Source: JAJTFW01 sp903922455
GTDB taxonomy: Bacteria; Bacteroidota; Bacteroidia; AKYH767-A; OLB10
DNA length: 64,000 nucleotides
NCBI GenBank assembly: GCA_943329665.2
Contig: CALQEU020000008.1
Span: 41,761 to 105,760, forward strand
Direction: 5' to 3'
In this document: positions 33,338 through 42,221 of the stretch, piece by piece
Layout: every line of letters begins with the position of its first letter
Numbering within the stretch: the stretch's first letter is position 1
Made by a program: the position numbers and the translations under genes
Notes under the pieces: generated by a model
Seen by the model: only the letters and a program-made list of their open reading frames with translations
Database searches by the model: none
Told to the model about the DNA's origin: nothing

Positions 33338-33415
33338 GTGAGTTATATTTGTTTATAGTTTACTATATAATTATTATAGAATTAAGGGCTTCTACTAGGC
33401 CACGACTTTCAAGGA

Positions 33416-34021
33416 TTACTTAGAGTACAATTCGACAATCAACTGCTCCTTGATGTTCTCAGTGAGTTCTTCACGAGCTGGAGGATTAATGAATTTACCT
33501 GCCATTTGGCTTCCATCCCACTCTAACCAACCGTACTTAGCCATACGAGATGCTAATGAATCGGCAATGGTTTCTAGTGATTTTGATTTTTCACGAACGC
33601 CTACTACATCTCCAGAACGCAATGTGTAAGAAGGGATATTTACCAACTTACCATTCACAGTGATGTGACGATGAGAAACCAATTGACGTGCACCCGAACG
33701 ACTTGAAGAAAGTCCTAAGCGATACACTACATTATCTAAGCGTGATTCGATTAGCTTCAACAAGTTTTCACCTGTGATACCATCCATACGATTCGCTTTA
33801 TCGAAAATTTTCGCGAATTGACGCTCGAGGATTCCGTACATGTACTTCACCTTTTGCTTCTCCATCAACTGAGTTGAATATTCAGAAACTTTTGCGCGCT
33901 TCTTACTATTCCCATGTTGTCCAGGAGGATAATTACGCTTTTCGAAATTTTTGTCAGGACCGAAAATCGGCTCGCGAAATTTCCGAGAGATTCTGGTCTT
34001 GGGGCCTATATATCTTGCCAT
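33416..34021 (-). CDS. rpsD: 30S ribosomal protein S4
   Basis: A 201-residue primary 16S-binding protein: MARYIGPKTRISRKFREPIF, then an S4 RNA-binding domain at about 95-155 with LDNVVYRLGLSSSRSGARQL and HITVNGKLVNIPSY. It lacks the Cys4 zinc motif found in some S4 homologs. In many bacteria S4 autoregulates the alpha operon; no leader structure was checked here. Confidence 0.98.
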   Translation of the reverse strand: MARYIGPKTRISRKFREPIFGPDKNFEKRNYPPGQHGNSKKRAKVSEYSTQLMEKQKVKYMYGILERQFAKIFDKANRMDGITGENLLKLIESRLDNVVYRLGLSSSRSGARQLVSHRHITVNGKLVNIPSYTLRSGDVVGVREKSKSLETIADSLASRMAKYGWLEWDGSQMAGKFINPPAREELTENIKEQLIVELYSK

Positions 34022-34060
34022 TTTATTTAATTACTTAATCTTAGTTTGACCTTTCAAGAA

Positions 34061-34450
34061 TTAGATACGACGACGCTTTGGAGGGCGGCAACCGTTATGA
34101 GGGATGGGAGTAATGTCAATGATTTCTGTTACTTCCACTCCAGAGTTATGTATAGTACGGATGGCTGACTCTCTGCCAGATCCTGGACCTTTTACAAACA
34201 CTTTTACCTTACGAAGGCCAGCTTCAAAAGCCACTTTCGAACAGTCTGCTGCAGCAAGCTGAGCAGCATAAGGTGTGTTTTTCTTAGATCCACGAAAGCC
34301 CATCTTACCAGCAGAAGCCCAAGAAATTACTTGGCCACTGTTGTTCGTAAGGCTTATAATGATGTTGTTAAAAGTAGCATTGATATGCGCCTCGCCGGTC
34401 GCCTCAACTTTCACTACTCTTTTCTTTACGGCTTTTGTTGTTTTAGCCAT
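34061..34450 (-). CDS. rpsK: 30S ribosomal protein S11
   Basis: A 129-residue protein with AHINATFNNIIISLTNNSGQ, the SAGKMGFRGSKKNTPYAAQL loop, and the C-terminal HNGCRPPKRRRI that contacts mRNA and the anti-SD region. Gap to rpsM 37 nt, to rpsD 39 nt. Confidence 0.98.
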   Translation of the reverse strand: MAKTTKAVKKRVVKVEATGEAHINATFNNIIISLTNNSGQVISWASAGKMGFRGSKKNTPYAAQLAAADCSKVAFEAGLRKVKVFVKGPGSGRESAIRTIHNSGVEVTEIIDITPIPHNGCRPPKRRRI

Positions 34451-34487
34451 GGGTCAGAACGTCTATATTAAATAAGTTAATTAAAGA

Positions 34488-34865
34488 TTATTTAGTTACC
34501 TTTTTCTTGTTGGCAACTGTTTTACGCTTACCCTTACGAGTACGTGTATTATTTTTTGTGCGTTGTCCACGAACAGGTAAACCCGAACGATGACGAATAC
34601 CACGGTAGCTACCGATGTCCATCAAGCGCTTAATGTTCAACTGAGTTTCTGAACGCAATGCTCCTTCCACACGGAAGTTGTCATTGATGATGGTACGAAT
34701 TGCAGTCAATTCATCATCATTCCATTCATTCACCTTCTTGTTGAAATCAACACCGGCAGTAGTTAGGATCTTTTGGGCAGCCGAACGACCGATGCCATAG
34801 ATGTAAGTGAGACCTATCTCACCTCTTTTATTTTTTGGTAAATCAATACCAGATATACGAGCCAT
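34488..34865 (-). CDS. rpsM: 30S ribosomal protein S13
   Basis: A 125-residue head protein with MARISGIDLPKNKRGEIGLT, the helix-two-turn-helix YIYGIGRSAAQKILTTAGVD, and the conserved GIRHRSGLPVRGQRTKNNTR. The C-terminus is a basic tail reaching toward the P-site tRNA. Confidence 0.98.
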   Translation of the reverse strand: MARISGIDLPKNKRGEIGLTYIYGIGRSAAQKILTTAGVDFNKKVNEWNDDELTAIRTIINDNFRVEGALRSETQLNIKRLMDIGSYRGIRHRSGLPVRGQRTKNNTRTRKGKRKTVANKKKVTK

Positions 34866-34902
34866 TATCTGACGTAATTTCTATTAGTTAAACTTAAATT
34901 TA

Positions 34903-35019
34903 TTACCCTTGACGCATTTTAAAACGTGGGTTCTTTTTGTTGATCACATACAAGCGACCTTTGCGACGCACGATTTTGCATTCTGCGCTGCGTTTTTTAA
35001 GTGATGGGCGTACTTTCAT
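34903..35019 (-). CDS. rpmJ: 50S ribosomal protein L36, zinc-independent form
   Basis: A 38-residue protein, MKVRPSLKKRSAECKIVRRK then GRLYVINKKNPRFKMRQG. The canonical CxxC-x12-C-x4-H zinc ligands are reduced to one Cys (position 14), so this is the C-minus form. It lies between infA (27 nt) and rpsM (37 nt), its standard place. Found by reading the gap. Confidence 0.96.
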   Translation of the reverse strand: MKVRPSLKKRSAECKIVRRKGRLYVINKKNPRFKMRQG

Positions 35020-35046
35020 TTTTAATCTTAGTTTTCCGTGAACGGA

Positions 35047-35265
35047 TTATTTATAACGATACGTTATTCTTCCTTTTGATAGATCGTATGGAGACATCTC
35101 CACTTTCACTTTATCACCGGGAAGAATTTTGATGTAATGCATCCTCATTTTTCCACTGATGTGTGCGATGATTTCGTGTCCATTCTCTAATTCAACGCGG
35201 AACGTTGCATTGGAGAGTGCTTCTGTAATCGTGCCGTCTTGTTCGATGGCAGGTTGCTTTGACAT
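35047..35265 (-). CDS. infA: Translation initiation factor IF-1
   Basis: A 72-residue OB-fold protein: AIEQDGTITEALSNATFRVE, GHEIIAHISGKMRMHYIKIL and DKVKVEMSPYDLSKGRITYR. It occupies the A site during initiation with IF-2 and IF-3. Gap to map is 4 nt, so it is probably translated together with it. Confidence 0.98.
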   Translation of the reverse strand: MSKQPAIEQDGTITEALSNATFRVELENGHEIIAHISGKMRMHYIKILPGDKVKVEMSPYDLSKGRITYRYK

Positions 35266-35269
35266 TTGA

Positions 35270-36091
35270 TCAGGCGAGTGTTTCTATTTTCTCTGTTATG
35301 TAACTATTTTCTTCGATGGCAAGTTCAATGTACGAGTAGGTACTTAATATATCGGGACCTGCCTCTGTAATTGCAATGGTATGTTCAAAATGCGCGGAGG
35401 GCTTTCGATCTCCTGTGATTAATGTCCATCCATCTTTCATTTGAATAATGCTGCGAGTACCTCTGTTGATCATGGGCTCGATGGCGATAGTCATTCCAGC
35501 TTTTAGCTGAGGACCCGAACCTCGTTTTCCATAATTAGCAACCTCTGGTTTTTCATGCAATTGTTTTCCAATTCCATGTCCCACTAACTCTCTCACCACA
35601 CCGTAACCATTTTTTTCAGCGTATCCTTGGATCGCAGCGCTAACATCGCCAATTCGGTTTCCCACTTTGGCTTGTTCGATTCCCTTGATTAAGGAAGTCT
35701 TAGTTACGCGCAACAACTGCAAGGTGTCTTCATTCACTTCACCAATAGGAAACGTATAAGCCGAATCCCCGTGATATCCATTCATAAATGCACCGCAGTC
35801 CACTGAAACCACATCCCCTTCTTTGATGACTCTTGCTCCAGGCATGCCGTGAACAATTTCTTCGTTTACCGAGATACAAAGCGTATGCTTGAATCCATGA
35901 TAACCTTTGAAGGATGGTGTTGCGCCATGATCACGAATAAACTTTTCAGCTAATGCGTCCAATGACAATGTGGTTACACCGGGTTTTAGATTTTTGGCTA
36001 CTTCAGCCAATGTCTTGCCAACAAGTAAAGAACTATTGCGGATGTACTCTATCTCCTCTGCTGTCTTGTACACTATAGTACCGCCGCTCAT
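35270..36091 (-). CDS. map: Methionine aminopeptidase, type I
   Basis: Removes N-terminal Met. The 273-residue enzyme has the pita-bread fold and the five metal ligands: Asp in VDCGAFMNG and HGDSAYTF, His in GHGIGKQLHEKPEV, Glu in IEPMIN and Glu in FEHTIAITE. The substrate-side His is in FKHTLCISVNEEIVHGMPG. It is somewhat longer at the C-terminus than E. coli Map (264). In the spc operon between secY and infA, with no adk, as in related phyla. Confidence 0.97.
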   Translation of the reverse strand: MSGGTIVYKTAEEIEYIRNSSLLVGKTLAEVAKNLKPGVTTLSLDALAEKFIRDHGATPSFKGYHGFKHTLCISVNEEIVHGMPGARVIKEGDVVSVDCGAFMNGYHGDSAYTFPIGEVNEDTLQLLRVTKTSLIKGIEQAKVGNRIGDVSAAIQGYAEKNGYGVVRELVGHGIGKQLHEKPEVANYGKRGSGPQLKAGMTIAIEPMINRGTRSIIQMKDGWTLITGDRKPSAHFEHTIAITEAGPDILSTYSYIELAIEENSYITEKIETLA

Positions 36092-36108
36092 TTTTAATTC
36101 AATTGTAA

Positions 36109-37470
36109 TTATGCTGTTACTCCAGCAGCAGAACGTCCTTTAATACGACCTGATTTCATCAGACCATCGTAGTGACGCATCAAGAGATGACTCTCAATTT
36201 GCTGTAAAGTATCCAACACTACTCCTACTACAATCAGCAACGAAGTACCGCCGTAGAATTGAGCAAAATTACTATTCACCCCAGCCATATTCGCAAACGA
36301 AGGTAGAATCGCTACCAAGGCAAGGAAGATAGATCCAGGCAATGTAATTTTGGACATAATATCATCAATGAATTCTGATGTTTTTCTTCCTGGTTTAACA
36401 CCGGGAACAAATCCACCATTCTTCTTCATATCATCTGCCATTTGACTTGGATTTACCGAGATAGCAGTATAGAAGTAAGTAAAGATGATAATCATCGATG
36501 CAAACACAACATTATACAACACAGAAGTGAAGTCAGTAATTTGTGCTGCGAAACCTTGCCACGAAGCTGATTCTGGGAAGAACTGTGCAATGTAAGCAGG
36601 GATAAACATGATAGCTTGAGCAAATACAATCGGCATTACACCAGCAGCATTTACTTTAAGCGGAATGTATTGACGAACGCCACCGTATTGTTTGTTACCT
36701 ACAATCTTCTTGGCAAACTGAACTGGAATTTTTCGAGTTCCTTGTACTAAAAGAATCACAGAAACTACAACCAGGAATAAGGCTACCATTTCAATTAAGA
36801 AGATAACGAGTCCGCCACCTTGCTCATTCAAACGAGATAAGAATTCATCACGTAATGCGAATGGCAAACGCGCGATGATACCCGTCATGATGATTAAAGA
36901 AATACCATTACCAATTCCTTTTTCGGTGATGCGCTCACCCAACCACATGATGAATAATGTTCCCGCTATAATAATTAACGTAGCCATGAACATAAAGAAT
37001 GCGGGAGAAATAATATCCGGATTGGTATATGCTATAATAGCACCCGGCGCTTGAGCCTTCAAGTTAATTAAATAACCTGGAGCTTGGAAAATAACGACGA
37101 TAACCGTTAAAATACGAGTAATTTGATTCAACTTCTTACGACCACTTTCACCTTCCTTTTGCAATTTTTGGAAATAAGGAACTGCAATCCCTAAAAGTTG
37201 AACTACGATCGAAGCAGAGATATAAGGCATGATTCCTAATGCTACTACTGAGGCTTGCGAAAACGCACCACCTGAGAAAGCATCTAACAAACCTAATATA
37301 CCGCCAGACGTTTGTTCCCGAAGACCTGCCAATTGCGTGGGATCAATACCGGGTAATACCACATGTGCCGCCAAACGATAAACGAGGAGGAACAATAAAG
37401 TATTAACGATCCTTGAACGAAGGTCATCAATCTTAAATATGTTTTGTATGGTCTGTATGAAGTTCTTCAT
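36109..37470 (-). CDS. secY: Protein translocase subunit SecY
   Basis: A 453-residue ten-helix membrane channel for Sec export. Visible landmarks are the N-terminal LRSRIVNTLLFLLVYRLAAH, the plug region GGAFSQASVVALGIMPYISA, the cytoplasmic RILTVIVVIFQAPGYLINLK, and the loop MADDMKKNGGFVPGVKPGRK, which is the conserved SecA/ribosome contact. SecE and SecG are elsewhere. Confidence 0.98.
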   Translation of the reverse strand: MKNFIQTIQNIFKIDDLRSRIVNTLLFLLVYRLAAHVVLPGIDPTQLAGLREQTSGGILGLLDAFSGGAFSQASVVALGIMPYISASIVVQLLGIAVPYFQKLQKEGESGRKKLNQITRILTVIVVIFQAPGYLINLKAQAPGAIIAYTNPDIISPAFFMFMATLIIIAGTLFIMWLGERITEKGIGNGISLIIMTGIIARLPFALRDEFLSRLNEQGGGLVIFLIEMVALFLVVVSVILLVQGTRKIPVQFAKKIVGNKQYGGVRQYIPLKVNAAGVMPIVFAQAIMFIPAYIAQFFPESASWQGFAAQITDFTSVLYNVVFASMIIIFTYFYTAISVNPSQMADDMKKNGGFVPGVKPGRKTSEFIDDIMSKITLPGSIFLALVAILPSFANMAGVNSNFAQFYGGTSLLIVVGVVLDTLQQIESHLLMRHYDGLMKSGRIKGRSAAGVTA

Positions 37471-37479
37471 ATATTCTTA

Positions 37480-37956
37480 TTAGATGGTTTTGAGGGGTCC
37501 ACCTTTTCTTTCAATAGTTGACATTGCGCCACCTGCTTTTTCAATAGCGGCAGCAGCTGTAGCAGAAAATGCATGTGCAGTTACATTCAATTTCGCTGAT
37601 AACTCACCACGACCTAGAATCTTGATAAGGTCGTTTTTGGAAACAAGTCCACGCTCAATAAATACTTGTTGATCAAATGTGCTTACGCCATGTTCATCAG
37701 CAATACGTTGTAGTGTGTCCAAGTTAATACCGGCAAACTCCACACGATTAATATTTGTAAATCCGAATTTCGGAAGACGGCGTTGAAGGGGCATTTGACC
37801 TCCTTCGAATCCGATTTTACGGCTATATCCACTTCGTGAAGCCGCACCTTTGTGACCACGTGTAGATGTACCACCACGACCGGAACCGGTACCGCGTGCA
37901 ATACGCTTGCGATTCTTGGTAGAACCATTTGCTGGTTTAAGATTGCTCAAATCCAT
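37480..37956 (-). CDS. rplO: 50S ribosomal protein L15
   Basis: A 158-residue protein with the basic glycine-rich N-terminus (MDLSNLKPANGSTKNRKRIA, RGTGSGRGGTSTRGHKGA) and the conserved RSGYSRKIGFEGGQMPLQRR and PKFGFTN. The globular C-terminal domain begins at about residue 80. It is 33 nt past rpmD and 9 nt before secY. Confidence 0.97.
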   Translation of the reverse strand: MDLSNLKPANGSTKNRKRIARGTGSGRGGTSTRGHKGAASRSGYSRKIGFEGGQMPLQRRLPKFGFTNINRVEFAGINLDTLQRIADEHGVSTFDQQVFIERGLVSKNDLIKILGRGELSAKLNVTAHAFSATAAAAIEKAGGAMSTIERKGGPLKTI

Positions 37957-37989
37957 AATCTCTGTTTATTTCTCTTAATCGGTAGATAC

Positions 37990-38166
37990 TTATTTTTTTA
38001 CAATACGAACCAAGTGAGTCACCTTTGATAACATCCCTGTAAGTTGAGGTGATGATTTCATTTCGACTGTTTTATTCATACTTAATCCAAGCGCTTTCAA
38101 TGTACGCTTTTGATTTTCTGGGCGATTAATTCCGCTTTTTATCTGGGTGATAGATATCATTTCCAT
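37990..38166 (-). CDS. rpmD: 50S ribosomal protein L30
   Basis: A 58-residue protein: MEMISITQIKSGINRPENQK, RTLKALGLSMNKTVEMKSSP and QLTGMLSKVTHLVRIVKK. The GLSMNKTV and GM..KV.HLV patterns are typical of L30. It was found by reading the gap between rpsE and rplO, its standard position. ATG at 38164-38166; a second Met two codons later is less likely. Confidence 0.96.
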   Translation of the reverse strand: MEMISITQIKSGINRPENQKRTLKALGLSMNKTVEMKSSPQLTGMLSKVTHLVRIVKK

Positions 38167-38184
38167 TTTGTAAATTCTTTGATA

Positions 38185-38700
38185 TTATCCGTTAAATACT
38201 TTACTGATATCAACATTTCTTTGTTGAGCTACTGCATGTGCATCACGCATTTTCAACAAGGCATCGATGGTTGCTTTTACTACGTTATGTGGATTTGAAG
38301 ATCCTTTTGACTTAGCAAGTACATCGGTAATTCCAACGCTTTCTAAAACCGAACGCATCGCACCACCTGCAATTACACCAGTACCGGGAGAGGCAGGCTT
38401 TAGGAACACACGTGCTCCACCAAACTTACCATCCTGCTCATGCGGAACAGTTCCTTTTCTGATCGGAATGCGTACTAAGTTTTTCTTAGCGTCATCGATT
38501 GCTTTCGTAACGGCATTCGTTACTTCTTTTGCTTTTCCGAGACCGTGTCCAACTACACCTTTCTCATCTCCTACTACCACGATGGCAGCGAATCCAAAAG
38601 CGCGACCACCTTTGGTCACTTTTGTAACACGATTTACAGACACCAGTTTATCGTGGAGTTCAGTATCGGTTGACTTTACGCGTTTGCTGTTTTGAATCAT
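38185..38700 (-). CDS. rpsE: 30S ribosomal protein S5
   Basis: A 171-residue protein. The N-terminal dsRNA-binding-like domain has LVSVNRVTKVTKGGRAFGFA and VVGDEKGVVGHGLGKAKEV. The C-terminal domain has GVIAGGAMRSVLESVGITDV and SKGSSNPHNVVKATIDALLK. It shapes the mRNA entry and decoding fidelity region. Confidence 0.98.
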   Translation of the reverse strand: MIQNSKRVKSTDTELHDKLVSVNRVTKVTKGGRAFGFAAIVVVGDEKGVVGHGLGKAKEVTNAVTKAIDDAKKNLVRIPIRKGTVPHEQDGKFGGARVFLKPASPGTGVIAGGAMRSVLESVGITDVLAKSKGSSNPHNVVKATIDALLKMRDAHAVAQQRNVDISKVFNG

Positions 38701-38728
38701 TTGATATTTCGTAAACTATCGGTTCGAA

Positions 38729-39082
38729 TTAGAATTGTAGACCTGCTTCACGTGCACCATCAGCCAAAGCTTTGATACGTCCATGATATAAATAACCGCC
38801 ACGATCGAAGGTTACTGCAGTGATTCCAGCTGCTTTTGCTTTTTCTGCAACGATTTTCCCTACAGAGGTAGCTTGTTCAACTTTGTTAGATTTTGCATCT
38901 ACTCCACCTTCACGGGAAGAAGCTGCTGCGATTGTGTGTCCATTCACATCATCAATCAACTGTGCGTAGATCGACTTGTTACTTCTGAATACTGACAATC
39001 TTGGACGTTCAGCCGTGCCCGTAACTATTTTACGAATGCGAGAGCGAATCTTTTTGCGGCGTACGAGTTTTTTATCTTGCAT
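38729..39082 (-). CDS. rplR: 50S ribosomal protein L18
   Basis: A 117-residue 5S rRNA-binding protein with RRKKIRSRIRKIVTGTAERP, RLSVFRSNKSIYAQLIDDV and the C-terminal FDRGGYLYHGRIKALADGAR, EAGLQF. Standard place between rplF and rpsE. Confidence 0.98.
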   Translation of the reverse strand: MQDKKLVRRKKIRSRIRKIVTGTAERPRLSVFRSNKSIYAQLIDDVNGHTIAAASSREGGVDAKSNKVEQATSVGKIVAEKAKAAGITAVTFDRGGYLYHGRIKALADGAREAGLQF

Positions 39083-39111
39083 GATAAATTGGAAACTTTC
39101 CTATTAATTAA

Positions 39112-39666
39112 TTATTTTTTAGATGCTGACTTACCAGCTTTTCTACGAAGTTGTTCACCTACGAACTTAATACCTTTTCCTTTGTAAGGCTCAGGAGTAC
39201 GGAGTGAGCGAATACGGGCAGCTACCTGACCTAACAATTGCTTGTCATGACTTTCCAACGTGATGATTGGATTTTGTCCTTTATCTTGGCGAGTAGCTAC
39301 TTTGATTTCAGTTGGAATATCAAAAACTACGTGATGGGAATATCCTAACACCATATCAAGAAGATTTCCTTGATTGGTAGCACGGTAACCCACACCTACT
39401 AATTCTTGTTCCACTTTAAAACCGGTAGATACACCTACAACCATGTTATTGATTAAGGCACGATACAAACCATGTAAAGCGCGATGACGTTTTTGCTCGG
39501 TAGCTCTGCTCAATACAACTTGATCAGTTTCTACTTTTACTTCAATACCATCAGCTACAGTTTGTGTTAAAGTTCCTTTTGGTCCTTTAACAACGACATC
39601 AAGGCCGCTAACAGATACCTGTACTCCACCAGGTAATGGGATTGGATTTTTTCCTACACGTGACAT
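39112..39666 (-). CDS. rplF: 50S ribosomal protein L6
   Basis: A 184-residue two-domain protein: MSRVGKNPIPLPGGVQVSVS, GPKGTLTQTV, then the second domain with VELVGVGYRA-like QELVGVGYRATNQGNLLDMV and the conserved PEPYKGKGIKFVGEQLRRKA near the end. It sits near the sarcin-ricin loop. Confidence 0.98.
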   Translation of the reverse strand: MSRVGKNPIPLPGGVQVSVSGLDVVVKGPKGTLTQTVADGIEVKVETDQVVLSRATEQKRHRALHGLYRALINNMVVGVSTGFKVEQELVGVGYRATNQGNLLDMVLGYSHHVVFDIPTEIKVATRQDKGQNPIITLESHDKQLLGQVAARIRSLRTPEPYKGKGIKFVGEQLRRKAGKSASKK

Positions 39667-39690
39667 TTTATCGACGTAATTTTTTTATTA

Positions 39691-40092
39691 TTAAGACACG
39701 AAACATATTACTTCACCACCTACGTTCATCTGACGGGCTTCTTTGTCCGTCATCAATCCACGAGAAGTGGAAACGATGGCAATACCCAGACCGTTAATTA
39801 CACGTGGAATGCTATCCGCTTTCACGTATTTTCTTAAACCTGGGCGTGAGATACGGCGAATATTATTGATGGCCGGAAGCTTACTCACTGCATTGTATTT
39901 CAAGGCGATTTTGATATTGCCTTGTTTGTTGTCGGAATCTTCAAACTTATAGTTTGAGATAAAACCTTTATCAAACAGGATCTTGGTCATTTCCTTTTTC
40001 ATGTTTGATGCTGGCACTTCAACCACACGGTGATTTGCTTTTACCGCGTTTCTGATACGGGTTAAGTAATCGGCTATTGGATCGGTATACAT
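39691..40092 (-). CDS. rpsH: 30S ribosomal protein S8
   Basis: A 133-residue protein with MYTDPIADYLTRIRNAVKAN, VEVPASNMKKEMTKILFDKG and the signature region GLGIAIVSTSRGLMTDKEAR, ending GGEVICFVS. In E. coli S8 represses the spc operon; whether it does here is not visible. Confidence 0.98.
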   Translation of the reverse strand: MYTDPIADYLTRIRNAVKANHRVVEVPASNMKKEMTKILFDKGFISNYKFEDSDNKQGNIKIALKYNAVSKLPAINNIRRISRPGLRKYVKADSIPRVINGLGIAIVSTSRGLMTDKEARQMNVGGEVICFVS

Positions 40093-40135
40093 GGACTAGT
40101 TAATTCTTTTGTTGATCAATTATTAAAACTTGGTA

Positions 40136-40405
40136 TTACCAGCTAGATTTTGTTACTCCAGCAATTTTTCCTTCGAGAGCGAGTTTACGAAACATCACAC
40201 GAGAGATTCCAAATTGACGTAAATAACCTCTTGGACGTCCAGTGAGTTTGCAACGATTTCTAACACGGCAAGGCGTAGAATTCTTAGGTAATTTTTGTAA
40301 CCCAACATAATCGCCTGCTGCTTTCAATGCTGCACGTTTCTCAGCATATTTTTCTACCAAACGGATGCGCTTTAATTCGCGCGCTTTGATCGATTCTTTT
40401 GACAT
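40136..40405 (-). CDS. rpsN: 30S ribosomal protein S14, zinc-independent form
   Basis: An 89-residue protein with MSKESIKARELKRIRLVEKY, RNRCKLTGRPRGYLRQFGIS and RVMFRKLALEGKIAGVTKSS. The long form without the CxxC pairs is the C-minus type. Found between rplE and rpsH. Confidence 0.97.
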   Translation of the reverse strand: MSKESIKARELKRIRLVEKYAEKRAALKAAGDYVGLQKLPKNSTPCRVRNRCKLTGRPRGYLRQFGISRVMFRKLALEGKIAGVTKSSW

Positions 40406-40416
40406 CGTTCGAAATA

Positions 40417-40974
40417 TTATTTAATTTGATTTTTAAATGGAATTCCAAATTCCTTTAACAATTCCAATGCTTCACTGTCCTTGGTAGCGGTAGTCACAAA
40501 CGTGATATCCATACCTTGAATTTTGCTCACTTTGTCAATATCAATTTCTGGGAAAATGATTTGTTCAGTTACGCCTAACGTGTAATTTCCACGTCCGTCA
40601 AAACCTTTATCATTCACTCCACGGAAATCGCGAATACGGGGAAGAGCTACTGCCACTAAACGATCCAGAAATTCATACATTCTGTCACCGCGAAGTGTTA
40701 CTCTTGCTCCGATAGGCACACCTGCACGGAGTTTAAAGTTCGAAATGTCTTTGCGTGACTTAGTAGACACTGCTTTTTGACCTGTTACGGTTGTCATTTC
40801 ATTAATGGCAGTTTCAATAATTTTCTTATCGGAAACTGCATCTCCTAGACCCTGATTTAAACAAATTTTGGTAAGGCGAGGAACTTGCATTACACTTTTG
40901 TATTGAAACTTTTCGCGCAATGATTTTTTCATCTCATTGTGGTACTTCGTTTTCAGGCGTGGTTCGTAATTCAT
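40417..40974 (-). CDS. rplE: 50S ribosomal protein L5
   Basis: A 185-residue 5S rRNA protein: RLKTKYHNEMKKSLREKFQY, PRLTKICLNQGLGDAVSDKK, TGQKAVSTKSRKDISNFKLR and the conserved RDFRGVNDKGFDGRGNYTLG. Standard spc-operon position. Confidence 0.98.
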   Translation of the reverse strand: MNYEPRLKTKYHNEMKKSLREKFQYKSVMQVPRLTKICLNQGLGDAVSDKKIIETAINEMTTVTGQKAVSTKSRKDISNFKLRAGVPIGARVTLRGDRMYEFLDRLVAVALPRIRDFRGVNDKGFDGRGNYTLGVTEQIIFPEIDIDKVSKIQGMDITFVTTATKDSEALELLKEFGIPFKNQIK

Positions 40975-40994
40975 ATCTTTTTACCTCCGACCGG

Positions 40995-41321
40995 TTATTT
41001 TTTAATTTTAATATATCGTACTAGTTTTCCGTCTTCTAAACGACGTCCAACTCGACCTGGTTTTCCAGTAGCAGGATCCACTACCATTAATTTTGAGATA
41101 CGCACGGGTGCCTCTTGCTTAACGATACCACCTTGGGTATTTTGAGCGTTCGGACGCGTATGCTTCGTAATGATATTTACTTTCTCAACGATCGCCGTAC
41201 TTTTTTCTGGAATCACTTCCAAAACTTTTCCTTGTTGACCTTTTGAGTCTCCGCTAAGTACCTTTACAAGATCACCTTTGCGGATATGGAGTTTTTGTTG
41301 TTTGTTTTTCTTACGTTCCAT
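40995..41321 (-). CDS. rplX: 50S ribosomal protein L24
   Basis: A 108-residue KOW-domain assembly initiator: LHIRKGDLVKVLSGDSKGQQ then GKVLEVIPEKSTAIVEKVNI and the ITKHTRPNAQNTQGGIVKQE segment. It follows rplN by 3 nt. Confidence 0.98.
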   Translation of the reverse strand: MERKKNKQQKLHIRKGDLVKVLSGDSKGQQGKVLEVIPEKSTAIVEKVNIITKHTRPNAQNTQGGIVKQEAPVRISKLMVVDPATGKPGRVGRRLEDGKLVRYIKIKK

Positions 41322-41324
41322 TTC

Positions 41325-41693
41325 TTAGAGCACCTCCGGGGCTAATGATACGATTTTCATAAATTGTTTTTCCCGCAGTTCACGCGCAACAGGTCCGAAA
41401 ATACGTGTACCACGTAATTCATCCTGGTTGTTCAATAACACCACGGCGTTATCGTCGAAGCGAATATAGGATCCGTCTTCACGACGAACTTCCTTACTCA
41501 CTCTCACTACTACGGCTTTAGAAACTGTTCCTTTTTTAATGTTTCCGCTAGGAAGCGCATGTTTCACAGTTACAACGATCTTGTCTCCTAAGGAGGCATA
41601 TCGTTTAGCAGTTCCGCCGAGTACGCGGATGCAAAGTACCTCTTTGGCACCACTATTATCGGCTACTACTAGCCTTGACTCTTGCTGTATCAT
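41325..41693 (-). CDS. rplN: 50S ribosomal protein L14
   Basis: A 122-residue beta-barrel protein: MIQQESRLVVADNSGAKEVL, CIRVLGG, VTVKHALPSGNIKKGTVSKA and the signature RFDDNAVVLLNNQDELRGTR. It forms intersubunit bridges with 16S rRNA. Confidence 0.98.
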   Translation of the reverse strand: MIQQESRLVVADNSGAKEVLCIRVLGGTAKRYASLGDKIVVTVKHALPSGNIKKGTVSKAVVVRVSKEVRREDGSYIRFDDNAVVLLNNQDELRGTRIFGPVARELREKQFMKIVSLAPEVL

Positions 41694-41738
41694 TTTCTCT
41701 TTTCTTGATTGTCTCTTCCTCGAAAGGAAGGATACAGA

Positions 41739-41996
41739 TTATTTCGCTTTTTCTATTACTTCCACCATGCGCCAGCGTTTTAGCTTGCTCAATGGACGGG
41801 TTTCCATTATTTTTACTGTATCGCCCAAACCACACTCATTCTTTTCATCATGAGCCATAAATGTTTTGGTTTTCTTAATGAACTTACCATACTTGGGATG
41901 CTTCTCACGAGCCTCAACCGAAACAACGATTGATTTATTCATTTTAGAACCGGTAACTAAACCGATACGTTCCTTTCTAAGAGATCTTTGTTCCAT
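41739..41996 (-). CDS. rpsQ: 30S ribosomal protein S17
   Basis: An 85-residue OB-fold protein: RKERIGLVTGSKMNKSIVVS, HPKYGKFIKKTKTFMAHDEK and GDTVKIMETRPLSKLKRWRM. Start MEQRSLRKER follows rpmC by 2 nt. Confidence 0.98.
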   Translation of the reverse strand: MEQRSLRKERIGLVTGSKMNKSIVVSVEAREKHPKYGKFIKKTKTFMAHDEKNECGLGDTVKIMETRPLSKLKRWRMVEVIEKAK

Positions 41997-41998
41997 GA

Positions 41999-42208
41999 TT
42001 ATTTTTCTGCAGATGGAGTTTGAGACAAACGTTTACGTAGTTCTGTCATAAGACGTGCGATGGCACGACGAGAATCACGAATCTTCATCGGGTTTTCAAT
42101 AGGCGAAACGGCATGCGCCATTTTCATTTTGGTATAGCTAGTACGCTCTTCACCTATCTTGGCACGGACTTCATCCGTAGTAAGGTCTTTAACGATAGAC
42201 TGTTTCAT
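41999..42208 (-). CDS. rpmC: 50S ribosomal protein L29
   Basis: A 69-residue helical protein from ATG 42208: MKQSIVKDLTTDEVRAKIGE ... ENPMKIRDSRRAIARLMTEL. The longer reading from 42250 would overlap rplP and adds nothing L29-like, so the shorter start is used. It lies by the polypeptide exit and is a docking site for SRP and trigger factor. Confidence 0.96.
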   Translation of the reverse strand: MKQSIVKDLTTDEVRAKIGEERTSYTKMKMAHAVSPIENPMKIRDSRRAIARLMTELRKRLSQTPSAEK

Positions 42209-42221
42209 GGCAATTTTCTGT